From positions 186,001-250,000 of the forward strand of contig NZ_SMDS01000017.1 of assembly GCF_013753875.1 (NCBI RefSeq): DNA of 64,000 bases, in the 5' to 3' direction. Below the pieces are notes generated by a model. It saw only the letters and a program-made list of their open reading frames with translations, was not told the DNA's origin and did not search any database. Made by a program: the position numbers and the translations under genes. Shown in pieces: positions 30,686-41,484 of the stretch. Numbering within the stretch: position 1 is the stretch's first letter; every line of letters begins with the position of its first letter. This DNA comes from Candidatus Pantoea persica. GTDB lineage: Bacteria; Pseudomonadota; Gammaproteobacteria; Enterobacterales; Enterobacteriaceae.

Positions 30686-31150
30686 ATGGCAATACCCGTT
30701 TATCTGTGGCTTTACGATGAAGAAGATGATTTGGTCAGAGGTGACGTAGACATTAATAGGCGTGAAGGTAGTATTGAAATTGTGGGCATACAGCATGACG
30801 TGTTTCTACCCACTGACGATTTGACGGGGCAACGACCGCAATGCGCCAGCATGAGGCATATACATTCGAAAAAGAAATTGACCGCTCTTCGCCTCTGCCA
30901 TTACCGCTCACGAACAATGGTCAGATCACTGACAAAAGCGATCTTCAGGTATTACCACATCAACTATAACGGCATGGAAGAAGAATATTTCAATATTATA
31001 CTCGAAAACGTAAAGATATGCCACGTTGTGCCCATCATGTTTGATATAAAAGATCCAGACTTCAAAAAGCATAGACATATTGAGCACGTTGGCCTGCGCT
31101 ACGAAAAAATAACCTGGAACTATGTAGACGGCAACAATCCAGCACACTGA
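30686..31150 (+). pseudogene. hcp: Hcp-like tube protein with two compensating frameshifts
   Basis: The frame is open for 154 residues from the ATG at 30686 (GGGAG upstream). The N-terminus MAIPVYLWLYDEEDDLVRGD and the C-terminus EEEYFNIILENVKICHVVPI then IEHVGLRYEKITWNY are normal Hcp. The middle is not: between about 30822 and 30930 the expected sequence (TTAMRQHEAYTFEKEIDRSS) lies in another frame, so about 35 residues are scrambled. Hexamer assembly is unlikely. It leads into tlde1 and tldi1. Confidence 0.8.
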
Positions 31151-31188
31151 AAGCTGGAAAGAGCGTAAAACCGCATAAGGAAATCATT

Positions 31189-31556
31189 ATGGCACACTGG
31201 ACTTATAAGTAAAGCACAGGTGAACTTTTCAAAAACGACAAACTTATCGATAAAGGCTATTCTGGTGTCTTAACCAATAAAAATAATCCCGATTGAGAAC
31301 AGGTCAGAGGAATGGGCCCCATTCCTCGTGGAAAGTGGGAAATTGGCCGCATACTAACAGCAAAGGTCCGCTGACTATCACCTTGGTCCATGTAAGCGGC
31401 AATGCCTACAGACGTGATATGAGTAATTTCCGTATGCATGGAAAAAGAGTTCATGGCGTCCCTGGATTAGCATCTGAGGGCTGTATCATTATGGGTCGTG
31501 CTATGCGGTTACTCGTAAGCAAAGATATCGGGGCAACGCTGGAGGTTGTGCGATGA
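31189..31556 (+). pseudogene. Tlde1-type L,D-transpeptidase effector, broken
   Basis: DUF2778/Tlde1 effectors enter the target periplasm through type VI secretion and damage peptidoglycan. The start reads MAHWTYK; a TAA at 31210-31212 precedes STGELFKNDKLIDKGYSG, and a TGA near 31295 precedes EQVRGMGPIPRGKWEIGR. The C-terminus retains the catalytic His and Cys context (FRMHGKRVHGVPGLASEGCI). The stop overlaps the immunity gene start (ATGA). The effector is dead. Confidence 0.75.
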
Positions 31557-31987
31557 TTAAAAGGGCATTGCTGGCTATAGTGTTTTCGCCATCGTTAAGC
31601 AATGCAGCGGATCTTCCAAGAAGTGAATTTGCAGCTCCAGGACATTTTGTTAAAGGAATGCTTCTCGCAAGCATTAAAAACGATCTCGGTATCGACCTGA
31701 CTACAATTCAGTATAATAAAACTTCTGTCGAACTATTAAGTATCAAACCGGTATCTGAGCTGTTTGCCCGGAAGCTTGCCATTGCTGACAGCAAAGAGAA
31801 TCCAGAGCTTGCTGAGAAAGATTATTACGACATATACCGTAATGGTCATGTACTGACCGTAACGGCTAAATACACATTTACTGACAGGGAAAATAAACGG
31901 GATGAATTTATCTCTTCAGCATTAGTAAACGATGATGAATGCTCGGTAAAATACAACGACTATATAACGCTATCCCGCGAGTTCTGA
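31553..31987 (+). CDS. putative periplasmic immunity protein (Tldi1-like)
   Basis: Intact 144-residue frame, overlapping the effector stop by four bases. It starts MIKRALLAIVFSPSLSNAAD, a signal peptide with a cut after SNA, as expected for a protein that must block an L,D-transpeptidase effector in the periplasm. The mature part has one Cys and no recognised fold (LGIDLTTIQYNKTSVELLSI). Assignment rests mainly on position and signal peptide. Confidence 0.65.
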   Translation: MIKRALLAIVFSPSLSNAADLPRSEFAAPGHFVKGMLLASIKNDLGIDLTTIQYNKTSVELLSIKPVSELFARKLAIADSKENPELAEKDYYDIYRNGHVLTVTAKYTFTDRENKRDEFISSALVNDDECSVKYNDYITLSREF

Positions 31988-32089
31988 ATAATGTATACCT
32001 TCACGTTTACCCACAAATGAAATGCGCACAAAAAACAGACACTATATATCGGTATAAAGCTATATCAGTACAACACCGATATGGCTAGA

Positions 32090-33104
32090 AAAGCAAGATT
32101 CAGGCAGGCGGAAAGTTTTCTTCAGAGGCACCCAAAGTTTGGTTTCGATATCAACCTGCTCATAGTTTTCGATTAGCGACCTGACAAGATCGCCCAACGT
32201 CCAGAGCGTTAGCGGTATCGTCGAGCGGTCGGCTTCATAGCGAGCATCTTTTGTAAAACCACCGGTACTGACAATAGCACTCGATCGTCTTTATAGCGGC
32301 CGTCGATAAAGCTACGGATCTATTGGCTTCCGCTTCCCATTTGTTTTCCACGATGTTTTACCTCAACGACGACACGTGGATTCTCAAATCTATCAGGTGA
32401 GGCAATGATATCCTTCCCACAATCTAGGCCCACAGGAGACACCTGTATTTTATATCCCATACTGCGTAAAACGCCTGCAACTAGATACTCCATCTCCTTC
32501 GGGTCAAGTCTATTAACTCGATCTTTTATGCCTTCACGCGCCAACGACTCCACATCGCGAAGCGGATCAGAAAAGACTTCATCTTCATCCATCGTAACTG
32601 GATTCTGAGTAATAACGTCTACAGTGGGTTTCTTATCCTGCAAAAGCTTTTCTAGCGCATATTCTAGAAGCAGGAAAACCTTCAGCATAGAATCTAATGT
32701 GTTTTTGGTAGCAACAGACAATCGATCGCGGTCAATTTCTTGAGTATTCCATTTAACCTGTCGAGTGATACCCATCTCCTCTTCCACCATTCAGGATTAT
32801 ATTGGAAGTCGGATGTGACTTTGCCTCGGAGATAAGTACTGTTGGCTGGTGAATAGGTAATAACCCAATCACCCTTTTGGATTTCGTTCACAAAACGCCA
32901 GACCTGCGATGCACCAGAACGCGTAGTTCCCAGCTTTGTTAAGGGATCTGCCTCTTGGTATAAGGCGAGTAACTGGGCTCGGGACAGTCCAAGTTTAACC
33001 AATGGAGCTAATTGAAACCAACCAATACCCGCAATTTTTTTATCGCGAAAATCGTTATAGAGTTTGCTGCTATCGTCGCGAGTCATCCACATTCTGTTGC
33101 CCAT
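32090..33104 (-). pseudogene. Mrr-type restriction endonuclease, broken
   Basis: The N-terminal part (MGNRMWMTRDDSSKLYNDFR, GKVTSDFQYNPEWW) resembles an EVE/PUA-like modified-base reader. The C-terminal Mrr_cat domain shows MEYLVAGVLRSMGYKIQVSP, GLDCGKDIIASPDRFENPRV, VVEVKHRGKQ, that is the D...ExK nuclease core. Frameshifts lie near 32780 and 32290 and an amber codon near 32320 (where Gln fits). Likely a type IV enzyme associated with the neighbouring BREX locus. Confidence 0.7.
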
Positions 33105-33646
33105 ATCCGTTCCTTGATAAGGAAAATGAATTAGGCTGGATCATAAGCTTGTTATTCAAGGGCGTCAAAACTCTTAATAACGACGACTTAGCATGTCTGG
33201 ATTACGTTTTTTCGAAGATATAATTAATTAAAATAAGGCTTCTATTTACATAGTATTTTATACGCATAAAACAAAAACGCCTGCCAGCATCAGCAAACGC
33301 ATTTCGTAATTAGTAAATAAGCAAAAGATATTTGAATATGAACCAAGGAAGCTATTTCTAACAGAATCAATAAGTAACCAGAGTGGTGATCAGCAAGCAG
33401 GTAATGGTTGATTTCTGGAACATGGCAGCTAGCCAAAGATTAGTAAAATACATATCACTATCATAAATAATGCTTAATGAATGACAAAATTCTAACGATT
33501 ACGTTAGTAGAATGACGAAATATAAAAATCCCTAATTATTAACCTCCTTCCACAAATTATCTTTTCTCATAGCATCCCGCCCTTTACCTCATTACAATCA
33601 TCGTTTGTTTTTTTGCGAGCATCACAGCAGTTTTCATAGAGTAGAA
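33105..33646. other. AT-rich gap upstream of brxA
   Basis: About 540 bases, very AT-rich. No gene is recognised, in particular no BrxR regulator. The brx promoter is probably here. Confidence 0.5.
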
Positions 33647-34255
33647 ATGACGATCAAAAACGATAAGGCATGGATTGGAGATCTGTTAGACGGGTCGCTA
33701 ATGAGCAGGGAAACCCGAATCATCGCTGAGCTCATGCTTACCGAAACCGATGAACAGACCTGGCAAGAGCAGATCGTTGGTCATAACATACTACAAGCCT
33801 CCTCTGCCAATACGGCGAAGCGCTATGCCACGACGATAAAATTACGCCTGAATACGCTTGATAAAGCCGCGTGAATGCTCATTTCAGAGGTAAGCGAGCG
33901 CGAGCGTCAGCAATTGCTGTTTGTCGCTCTTGAACTCCATTCACCGGTTGTTAAAGACTTCCTAGCTGAAGTAGTGAACGATCTGCGTAGACAGTTTAAA
34001 GCAAAGCTCCCTATGGATAGCTGGGATGAGTTCGTGACCAGCCATCTTCGTCAGCAGCCCGTACTCAACAGTTACTCAGATTCATCCATCAAAAAAATGG
34101 GTAACAACCTGATCAAAGCACTGGCTGAAGCGGGTTATCTGGATACGCTGCGTCGGCGCAATCTACAGTCAGTTTTTCTTTTACCAGAGACCCAGGTAAC
34201 CTTGCAGCGTCTTGGGCAACAGGAATTGGTTTCTATTCTGGAGAGGCAACGGTGA
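33647..34255 (+). pseudogene. brxA: BREX protein BrxA, one nonsense codon
   Basis: BrxA is a small DNA-binding protein of type 1 BREX phage defence. The sequence MTIKNDKAWIGDLLDGSLMS through RLNTLDKAA is interrupted by TGA at 33872-33874, then continues in the same frame MLISEVSERERQQLLFVALE to VSILERQR. Relatives have a tryptophan there (TGG to TGA). It is otherwise collinear, so this is the least damaged BREX gene. The stop overlaps the brxB start. Confidence 0.85.
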
Positions 34256-34853
34256 TCGATCCCGTACTTGAATATCGCCTTTCACAGGTTCAGAGAAGAA
34301 TTAGCGAAGAGCGCTTCCTCAAAAATAATGGCTCTGGAAACGATATTGTTTTTTGGATTTTTGATTATCCTACTCAGAATGAGCTGCAGGTGCGTGAACA
34401 CCTGAAATATCTGTTCAGTAATGTGGAAAAGACCATAGTTTGAGCATCTTAATATCTTTCAGATCATTATCGATATGCTTACTGAACGTGGGTTATTTGA
34501 GCGCGTCTGTCAGCAGGAAGTGAAAGTTGGTACCGAAGTGCTGAAAAAACAGCTCGTTGGCTCGTTAAACCAGAAAAAAAATCGCAAATTACATAGCAAG
34601 AAAAGTCGATCTTCAGAACCAAAAATTTGTCATCCTGACGGGCATGGGTAATGCCTGTCCGCTGGTTCATGGCCGTGAGCTGATGAGCGCCTTGCAGGAC
34701 GTGATGGGGGTTCCCCCCCTGTTGATGTTTTATCCGGAATCCTATTGCGGACACGACCTATCTCCGTTGGCGGGTATAGATTCCCGAAATTATTATCGCG
34801 CCTTCAGACTGGTGCCTGAAAGTGGGCCAGCAGTGACATTGAATCATCGTTAA
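34252..34853 (+). pseudogene. brxB: BREX protein BrxB, frameshifted
   Basis: Starts MIDPVLEYRLSQVQRRISEE, continues NNGSGNDIVFWIFDYPTQNE and HLKYLFSNVEKT, then loses frame near 34435. Later pieces are QQEVKVGTEVLKKQLVGSLN and, in the last frame, MGNACPLVHGRELMSALQDV to VTLNHR. At least three indels. BrxB is required for BREX and interacts with PglZ in characterised systems. Confidence 0.85.
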
Positions 34854-34864
34854 ATAGCACAGCA

Positions 34865-35890
34865 ATGAATATTGAACAGATCTTTGAGAAATGTCTGGAC
34901 CGAAATATTAATGGCGTTGTAAAAGCCGAACAGACGGACGATGTCAGTGCCTGGATTGAGCTTGATAAATATGTAATCACCCGGGAACTGGAAGGACATC
35001 TTCGCCACTTTTTCGAGTCCTATGTTCCGGCAACCGGTCCGGAACGCATACGCATGGAAAACAAGATTGGCGTATGGGTTTCAGGATTCTTTGGATCTGG
35101 TAAATCGCACTTTATTAAGAGCCTGTCGTATCTGCTGTCTAACCGCAAAGTCAGCCATAACGGTACAGAAAGTCATGCATACTCTTTCTTTTAATTCTTT
35201 TAAAAAAAATAAAAGATGCTCTGTTCCTCGCTGATATCAATAAAGCAGTTCATTACCCGACGGAAGTGATTCTGTTCAATATTGATTCTCGTGCTAACGT
35301 CGATGATAAAGAAGACGCGATACTTAAAGTCTTCCTGAAGGTGTTTAACGAGCGAGTGGGTTACTGTGCTGATTTTCCGCACATTGCCCATCTGGAGCGT
35401 GATCTGGCTAAACGCAGCCAATACGAAGCGTTTAAAACTGCATTCTCCATTATCCCTGGGTCAAGCTGGGAAAAAGAGCGCGATTCCTACTATTTCATCA
35501 GCGATGAGATGGCAGAGGCCCTAAGCCAAGCCACCGGTCAAAGCTTTGATGCCTCACGTCAATGAGTGGAACAGCCAGATAAGAAATTCTCATTAGATAT
35601 CAATAAGTTTTGCCAGTGGGTCAAAGAGCGTCTGTATGAAAACGGCAAAAATATCCTCTTTATGATTGATGAGGTCGGCCAGTTCATTAGTAAAATACGC
35701 AGATGATGTTGAAGTTGCAGACTATCACTGGAAACCTAGGTATAATCTTCGGTGGACGCGCATGGGTTATTGTTATCTCTCAAGCGGATATCAATGCGGC
35801 CATTGGTGGTATGAGCAGCCGCGATGAACAAGACGTCTCTAAAATTCAGGGCCGTTTCTCTACCCGTTTGCAGCTTTCAAGCCCCAACAC
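34865..35890 (+). pseudogene. brxC: BREX ATPase BrxC, 5' part
   Basis: BrxC is a large AAA+-like ATPase of BREX. Seen: MNIEQIFEKCLDRNINGVVK, the P-loop GFFGSGKSHFIK, then stops and frameshifts near 35190, later SRANVDDKEDAILKVFLKVF, FMIDEVGQF (Walker B) and WVIVISQADINAAIGGMSS. The reading ends at 35885-35890 exactly where a Tn3-family element begins; the gene resumes at 52519. Confidence 0.9.
35886..35890. repeat. target-site duplication AACAC, left copy
   Basis: AACAC directly precedes the left terminal repeat and is repeated at 52514-52518 after the right one; 5 bp is the usual Tn3-family duplication. Confidence 0.93.
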
Positions 35891-35940
35891 GGGGTATTGC
35901 GTACATTTCTCCGAAAAGTGCCATCTGACGCCTAAAAACT
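35891..35940. repeat. Tn3-type terminal inverted repeat, left
   Basis: Begins GGGGTATTGCGTACATTTCT and continues with CCGAAAAGTGCCATCTGACG; it matches the complement of 52464-52513 at most positions. Confidence 0.92.
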
Positions 35941-35988
35941 CATAATAATATTTCGGACACTATGCTCCCGTAACATGCAGAGGGATTT

Positions 35989-37595
35989 ATGTAAAACAAG
36001 AAAAAAAGAATAAAATATTAACTAACAACAAAATTAATGGGCTATATCAGCTCCTGGCCTTCAACTCTGCTGAAAGAGAAGAATATTTCTCATTAGATAA
36101 AGATCTTCGTAGAAGAGTCAATGCCATATCAAAAACAGAGAATAGAATATATATGATATTGTTTATCTGTTACTTTAAGTATAAACCTATAGCCCACGAT
36201 CTTTCGGAAAAGAACGATAAAAAGGATATCCAATATATTGTCCAGCAATATTACCCAAGGGTCAATCATGACGTTTGTTTAACTATATCTATCTAAAAGA
36301 ACAAAATCACGATTGATTAACAGTATGCTCTCAATACTTGGATTCAGACAGTTAACAGCACCTCTGAAAGCTCCGCTAATGATAAGGCTAAAGGATGTAG
36401 CTACCATCTGCATGGATCCTAAATATATATTCGGCGAACTTCTGGCATTTCCAGGTCAAAACAGAATTGCACTACCTGGCTACAGTACAATCCAAGATTT
36501 AATCTCTGAAGCGTTAAACTATGAGAGAGAACGAGTTTCAAGTATTCTTTCAAATAAGATGTCAGTATCTACTGCAGAAAAACTTAAGTCAATATTACAC
36601 GAGGATGGGAAACTAAATGGAATTAGGGGATAGTGGTGCCGCAAAATATTTTTCATCATCATGATGATTGATAAAGAGCTATGTACGCATAATACAATTA
36701 TGCAAAGTTTACTATGAAATTAAAGATTTAATTAATGAATTGAGAATTTCTTAAGGGAATATAGATTATTACTCAACCATAGTAAAACATAGTTCAGCAT
36801 TTACCTTTAAAAGTCATCCTAAGTGGCAAAGTATACTATACTTATGTTGTTATCTCTATTTCAGGTATAGAGAGATAAAAGAAAAAATAATTACAGCATG
36901 ATATCTTATAAAAAAGCACAGTGAAGCATCTGTTCTTTCTGCTAAGAGTCGCATAACAGAAAAAATTGACTTGGTGAATAAGAAGTTAAAGTTTGCCAAT
37001 GATGTTTTTAAATTTTTTTTGATAAAAGCCTAGAAGATTCAATTCCTTTTAGTGAGGTCGGGAAAAAGTGTTTTCTCTTATACCTGAGGAGGATTTTCAG
37101 CTTGTAAGTGATTTTTTTGACAAGAAGAAAATCGATGCTGAATAATATCAGTGGCAATACATTGACAACAATCACCACAAAGTGGCCAACTCCATCAGAA
37201 AGCTATTTATGGCTATCGATATTATCTATGATAAAGAAAAATCAGCCATAGGCAAACAAATAAGCACAACAAGGGATGAGTTAAGAAAAAAGAAAACACT
37301 GGACTCGGTAGATCAAAGGGTAATCCGTCCGGCAGAAATGAATCATATAATTAATGAAGGGAAAGTAAATACAAATAGATTTGAATTTCATATATACACC
37401 AGAGTGTATAACCTACTGGAAAATAGCAGAATTTACGCTTCTGAAAGCGAGAAAAACAAACGACTGAAGGATGACTTGATAGATGCAGAGACTTGGAGTA
37501 AAGACCGTCTAAATTTGATAAAAAATACAGGATTAGCAAGACTGATAACTCCTATAGGTGAAACTTTGTCAGCCTTAGTGGCTAAATTTAATAAT
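35989..37595 (+). pseudogene. tnpA: Tn3-family transposase TnpA, N-terminal half
   Basis: Starts at ATG 35989 followed by a stop, then KINGLYQLLAFNSAEREEYF (DUF4158 DNA-binding domain), later FPGQNRIALPGYSTIQDLIS and EALNYERERVSSIL. The last part reads NSIRKLFMAIDIIYDKEKSA to TGLARLITPIGETLSALVAK then FNN at 37595. Multiple stops and frameshifts fall between 36290 and 37170. The continuation is at 51020: KFN plus EQLKKVTISINSDANEF joins without loss. Confidence 0.85.
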
Positions 37596-37617
37596 GCGCC
37601 AGCTGCGCCCGGCGCGA

Positions 37618-38720
37618 TCAGGATTTGGGCACAACAGCAGGCAGGCGTGGCAACTTCGCCGGCTTCAGGCCGAACAGCCGCGACAGCAGCGGCAACTGTT
37701 TAAAGATCAGGTAGAGCGCAGCACTGCATATCAGCCCCAGTGCCGTGACGACCGCGACGTAGGTAACCGGCATGGCATTCGGCAGATAGCTGTCCAGCAG
37801 CCAGGCAAAGGTAATCACCAGCGGGTAGTGCATAATATAGATAATCAGCGCAGAGTCGACAATGCCCTGCACCAGCCGGTTTTCCTTCATACGCAGCTTC
37901 TCGAAGGTGAAAACCAGCCAGTAAGAAAACATAACGGAGAAGACGCTGGCGCACAGCACCGGCAGATATCTCAGGTTGCTGGTGACGTTGAAATGGAAGG
38001 TGGCATAGAATGCCAGCCAGCAGACGACGGCGAACGCCAGCACCACTTTGCTGTTGACCAGCAGGCTGCGCGCCTGACGTGGGATCTGCTCGCTGTTGAG
38101 ATAGAACGCGTAGCCCGCGGCGTAAAACACCAGGAAACGCGCCTTGACCGGCACCAGGCTCAGGCTGGCCCATTCGCTATAGCCCTTGAGCAAAACTTCA
38201 CGACGAAGAAGGCGTTGGCTGTGGCGATCAGCAGCGGGAAAGGCAAGCGCCGCGGCGCGCTCGAAGAAGCTGACCGGCAGCAGGAAGGGGATCGCCGCCA
38301 GCGTGAGCAAAAACCACAGGTGATGCAGCAGGCCATAGGCGTGCAGCACACCCTGGGTTGACAGCGGCTCGCCGTCGATTTGAGCATGGATCAGATACAT
38401 CAGGCCGGGGATAAACAGGAAGGCGGAAACCAGCGGCACCAGCACGCAACAGCGGCGGTTGCGGTAGAAAAAGCCGATGACCTTACGCAGGATCACCATG
38501 GCGAAAAACATGCCGGACAAAAAGAAAAAGGCTTCCATAAGAAAGGTATGCACAAATTCGATCAGTGCGCTGAATCCATCCGCCTCATTTTTGCCGGAGA
38601 TATAATACCAGTTGTTTCCACCGGGAAGGCTACGCGCCGCGTGATATACACGCCATCAAGAATAAGCAGGGCGCGCAATAAATTCAGCCCAATATTGCGG
38701 CTTGAAAGAAAACCGTTATT
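37618..38720 (-). pseudogene. acyltransferase-3 family membrane protein, frameshifted
   Basis: Polytopic O-acyltransferase of the OpgC/acyltransferase-3 type. The N-terminus (LNLLRALLILDGV) and LPGGNNWYYISGKNEADGFS lie in other frames, upstream of a 311-residue frame starting TFLMEAFFFLSGMFFAMVIL. More than eight hydrophobic helices follow, including HHLWFLLTLAAIPFLL and IIYIMHYPLVITFAWLLDSY (typical family motif). Indels near 38200 and 38640. The C-terminus is complete and stops 23 bases from the transposase junction. Confidence 0.7.
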
Positions 38721-39308
38721 TTCCGCCTGTTATTCCTCTGTATACCGCCGCAACGGCGTGCCGCCGCTATAAATGTTTCTCGCGCGGCCTACGCTTATTT
38801 CTGACGGAGATGATGCGCCAGCGGGGGGATCGGAATTAGCCCGGCTGGCTTAAGGAGGAAAAGCGTATCACTGCTTAACAATAAAGAGCATTACTCTGAA
38901 CTCACAATAAGAATTTCCTCGTAGCAAAATTGAGGCTTTCAGAATATCGCCAGCACAGCCTGTTCAGTCCTTAATTTACTGGCAAAATTACGCCTTGCGC
39001 TTCATTGCCTTGCATCAGGAATATGCCGTAAAGACGCGTGCTTCATTGCGCTGCGCAACGGGCGCGGCGAACCTGCACGGGCGGCAAGGTCGCTAATGAT
39101 TGCTGCCGGAAAGCGTTAAGGGGAAAAAAGAACCGTTTCAGCCGCGCCGTTATTCCGCGCCTCCACCAGCCTGACTGCCGCTAAGCACAATGCCCCGGTT
39201 TGCGGCGGATTTTCTTTCAGATTGTTGCCGCATCAGGCTATTTGCTACCCTGCTCTTCCAGCTCGCCCCAGCAGCTTTTGCTGACGATAAAAAGCCTGAA
39301 AATAAGCA
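38721..39308. other. no gene recognised
   Basis: About 590 bases between the acyltransferase and the SGNH hydrolase relic. Short frames only, no motif or hairpin that can be supported. Confidence 0.5.
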
Positions 39309-39900
39309 TGCCGCGTATTTTATTCTGCTTGAACCTGGCGCTGTTTTGCGCCTCTGCCGCCGCGCCTGCGATTCATGCTGTGTCGCCCGATACCTTTATT
39401 TTGAAGCCTGGGGCGGTTCAAGCACCCGAGCGTGATGGCAGTGCGCGAAAACGGCAGGCTGCGCAATATCGTTGCCGCCGAAAATGAGATGGCGGTGCTG
39501 AATCAGCTGCTACAGGCGAAATATGGCGACGGCGTACGCGTGGTCAACCGCGGCGCGCCCTCGGCGCAGGCGATAGAGTTGCTGAACGACCGCTATAAAT
39601 ATCAGCATAACCCGCCGTGGCCGGAGGTGATGAAACGCTCAAGTGCCCGCCTGATTTTACTCAACTTCGCCACCAACGATGCGCGCCAACTTTCACTTCC
39701 GCGACATTGAAAAGCGTATCAGGTCAGTCTGCAGCGCTACAGCGAGGTGATGAAGGCGCTGATTGACAGCGCCCGGAGCAACGGCAAGGCAGTGGGGTGT
39801 TGCCGGAGCCGCACCCGCTGGCCGGGTGGAGCAGTGGAACGTGGCGCCCTATGCCGCGCAGCTCGGCGCGGTGGCGCGCGCCGAACTATCCACCTGCACG
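39309..39900 (+). pseudogene. SGNH/GDSL hydrolase, broken and 3'-truncated
   Basis: Starts MPRILFCLNLALFCASAAAP, a signal peptide. After a frameshift near 39425 it shows AVLNQLLQAKYGDGVRVVNR, GAPSAQAIELLNDRYKYQHN and LILLNFATNDARQ, matching SGNH blocks II and III. Frameshifts near 39695 and 39790 follow, and the 3' end is lost near 39900 at a breakpoint with an SDR fragment. Confidence 0.65.
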
Positions 39901-40034
39901 CTGCAGAACCGTGCGTCGCCGCGCGCCACCGGGCTGCGGCTCAGGCCGGTGCCCTGCCAGCCCTGCGCTAGCAGCTCGATGACAATCGCTTCGCCAATGC
40001 CGGAGCTAGCTCCGCTGACAATTGCATGCGCCAT
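39890..40034 (-). pseudogene. SDR-family reductase, N-terminal fragment
   Basis: MAHAIVSGASSGIGEAIVIE then LLAQGWQGTGLSRSPVARGD: the Rossmann cofactor motif GASSGIG is clear, but only about 45 residues remain before homology ends near 39890. Its ATG overlaps the stop of the upstream YhcH-like gene, as in an operon. Confidence 0.7.
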
Positions 40035-40351
40035 TTACGCCTCCAGCAGCGATCGGAGAATTTTAAACACCGCTTTGCGCACCTGCCCAAGCTGCGCGGA
40101 CTGGCGTTGATGATCTTCTCTCCCGCCAGCACCAACTGAATGTCGGCCCACTGGCGATGATACTCGGTATGGCACTGTGCGGACGGCTCGGTCTGCGCCG
40201 GACCGATATGGCAGAACCACGCCGCCCCGCCGGGCTGGAAACGGCCATCTTCCCGCTGCTGCAGCGCCGTCAGCGAGCAGTCCGCGCGCGTCAGGATGGC
40301 GCGCAGCGGCTCAGGCAGGCCCGTCAGCGACTGCATCGTGCCGATAATCAT
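40035..40351 (-). pseudogene. YhcH/YjgK/YiaL-family protein, internally deleted
   Basis: Start MIIGTMQSLTGLPEPLRAIL, then GRFQPGGAAWFCHIGPAQTE and HRQWADIQLVLAGEKIINAS, typical for this cupin-like family linked to sialic-acid use. The middle of the domain is missing and a frameshift leads to GQVRKAVFKILRSLLEA as C-terminus. It overlaps the sialidase gene by four bases, so it belonged to that operon. Confidence 0.7.
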
Positions 40352-41483
40352 GACGCCTCCTTAATCCATGCCGGCGACAGGCGGACATATTTGATCGCCT
40401 GTCGGTCGAAGGTGTAGGCGATATGCAGCTGGCCGGCCGCATCCTGCTTGATGGTGGGATAGGAGAACTCGCGGTTGAGTTTCTGCTGCGAGTTGTTGGT
40501 CATGCAGTAGCCGTCGCCCTTGTCGAGATTGCGCTGCCACGGCCAGCTTTTGCCGCCGTCCGGCGACAGCGCCACCGTCATCGGCGCGCGCGGCGCACCC
40601 CAGAAGGCGCTGCGCCCTTCGCGCGCCTGCGGCTCTTTGCGGCTGTCATCGCCGTCGTCGATCTCGTCGTAGAGCAAGGCGCGCCGCGCTCATGTTGTTG
40701 AACACCAGCGCGAGGGTGCCGTCCTGCAGCGTGGTGACCTGAATCGAGGAGTTGTTATTAGGCAGCGAAGTTGGTGCGGGCGGCGTCCTTTGACTAGCTG
40801 GCATAGATGAAGTTCGCCCATCGGCTGCGATAGAGCGCCACCAGCGTGCCGTCGGGCAGCGCGGCGATACTCATATGCACGCAGCCGAGGCTGTCGGGCA
40901 CCGCGACGTCGCGCCAGCTTTTGCCGCGGTCACTGGAGATTTTCACCGCGCTAATGTCGTCGTTACCGACCCACGTCTCTCCCGGCTGGGTGCGGCAGTA
41001 GAAGACCGGCAGCAGCCAGTTGCCGTTGGCCAGCACGGTTATCGGCTGGCGAATAAAGGTACCGGGCCGATCGAGCAGCGTGGCAATTTCGCCCCAGCTT
41101 TGCCCCAGATCGTGCGACTGGCGGTAGCGCACAATTGCCGTTTCCTGATTGCCGGAGAGCTGCGCCGTCCAGAGCAGCCACAGCACGCCATCGGGCGCCA
41201 GGAAAAGCACCGGATTCTGCTCAGAGCGGGTGGGATCGTCGGAGAACTTCTCCGCCTCGCTCCAGTGCTCCGCCCCGGCGGCGAGACGTGCGCTGTAGAT
41301 GGAAATATCCGCGACGCCCTCCTGCGTGCCGCCGAACCAGACGCCCATCAGCGCGCCATCCGGCAGCGGCAGTAAATTCGCCGCATGGTTTTGCGGGCAC
41401 GGCGACGGCAGCATCGCCGTGACGACGCGCGTATCCTGTTCAGTCGGGCGCAGCACACCATCGCGGTTAACGGTTACGGACAT
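40348..41483 (-). pseudogene. exo-alpha-sialidase (BNR-repeat glycosidase), broken
   Basis: A six-bladed sialidase-like protein: MSVTVNRDGVLRPTEQDTRV, GALMGVWFGGTQEGVADISI, two Asp-box-like repeats (SHDLGQSWGEI, SSDRGKSWRDV) and a third, SPDGGKSWPWQRNL. A stop near 40798 and frameshifts and deletion between 40690 and 40800 split it into two frames; the C-terminal part ends KYVRLSPAWIKEAS. It would release sialic acid or a related sugar in an uptake operon with the neighbouring symporter. Confidence 0.75.
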
Positions 41484-41484
41484 A

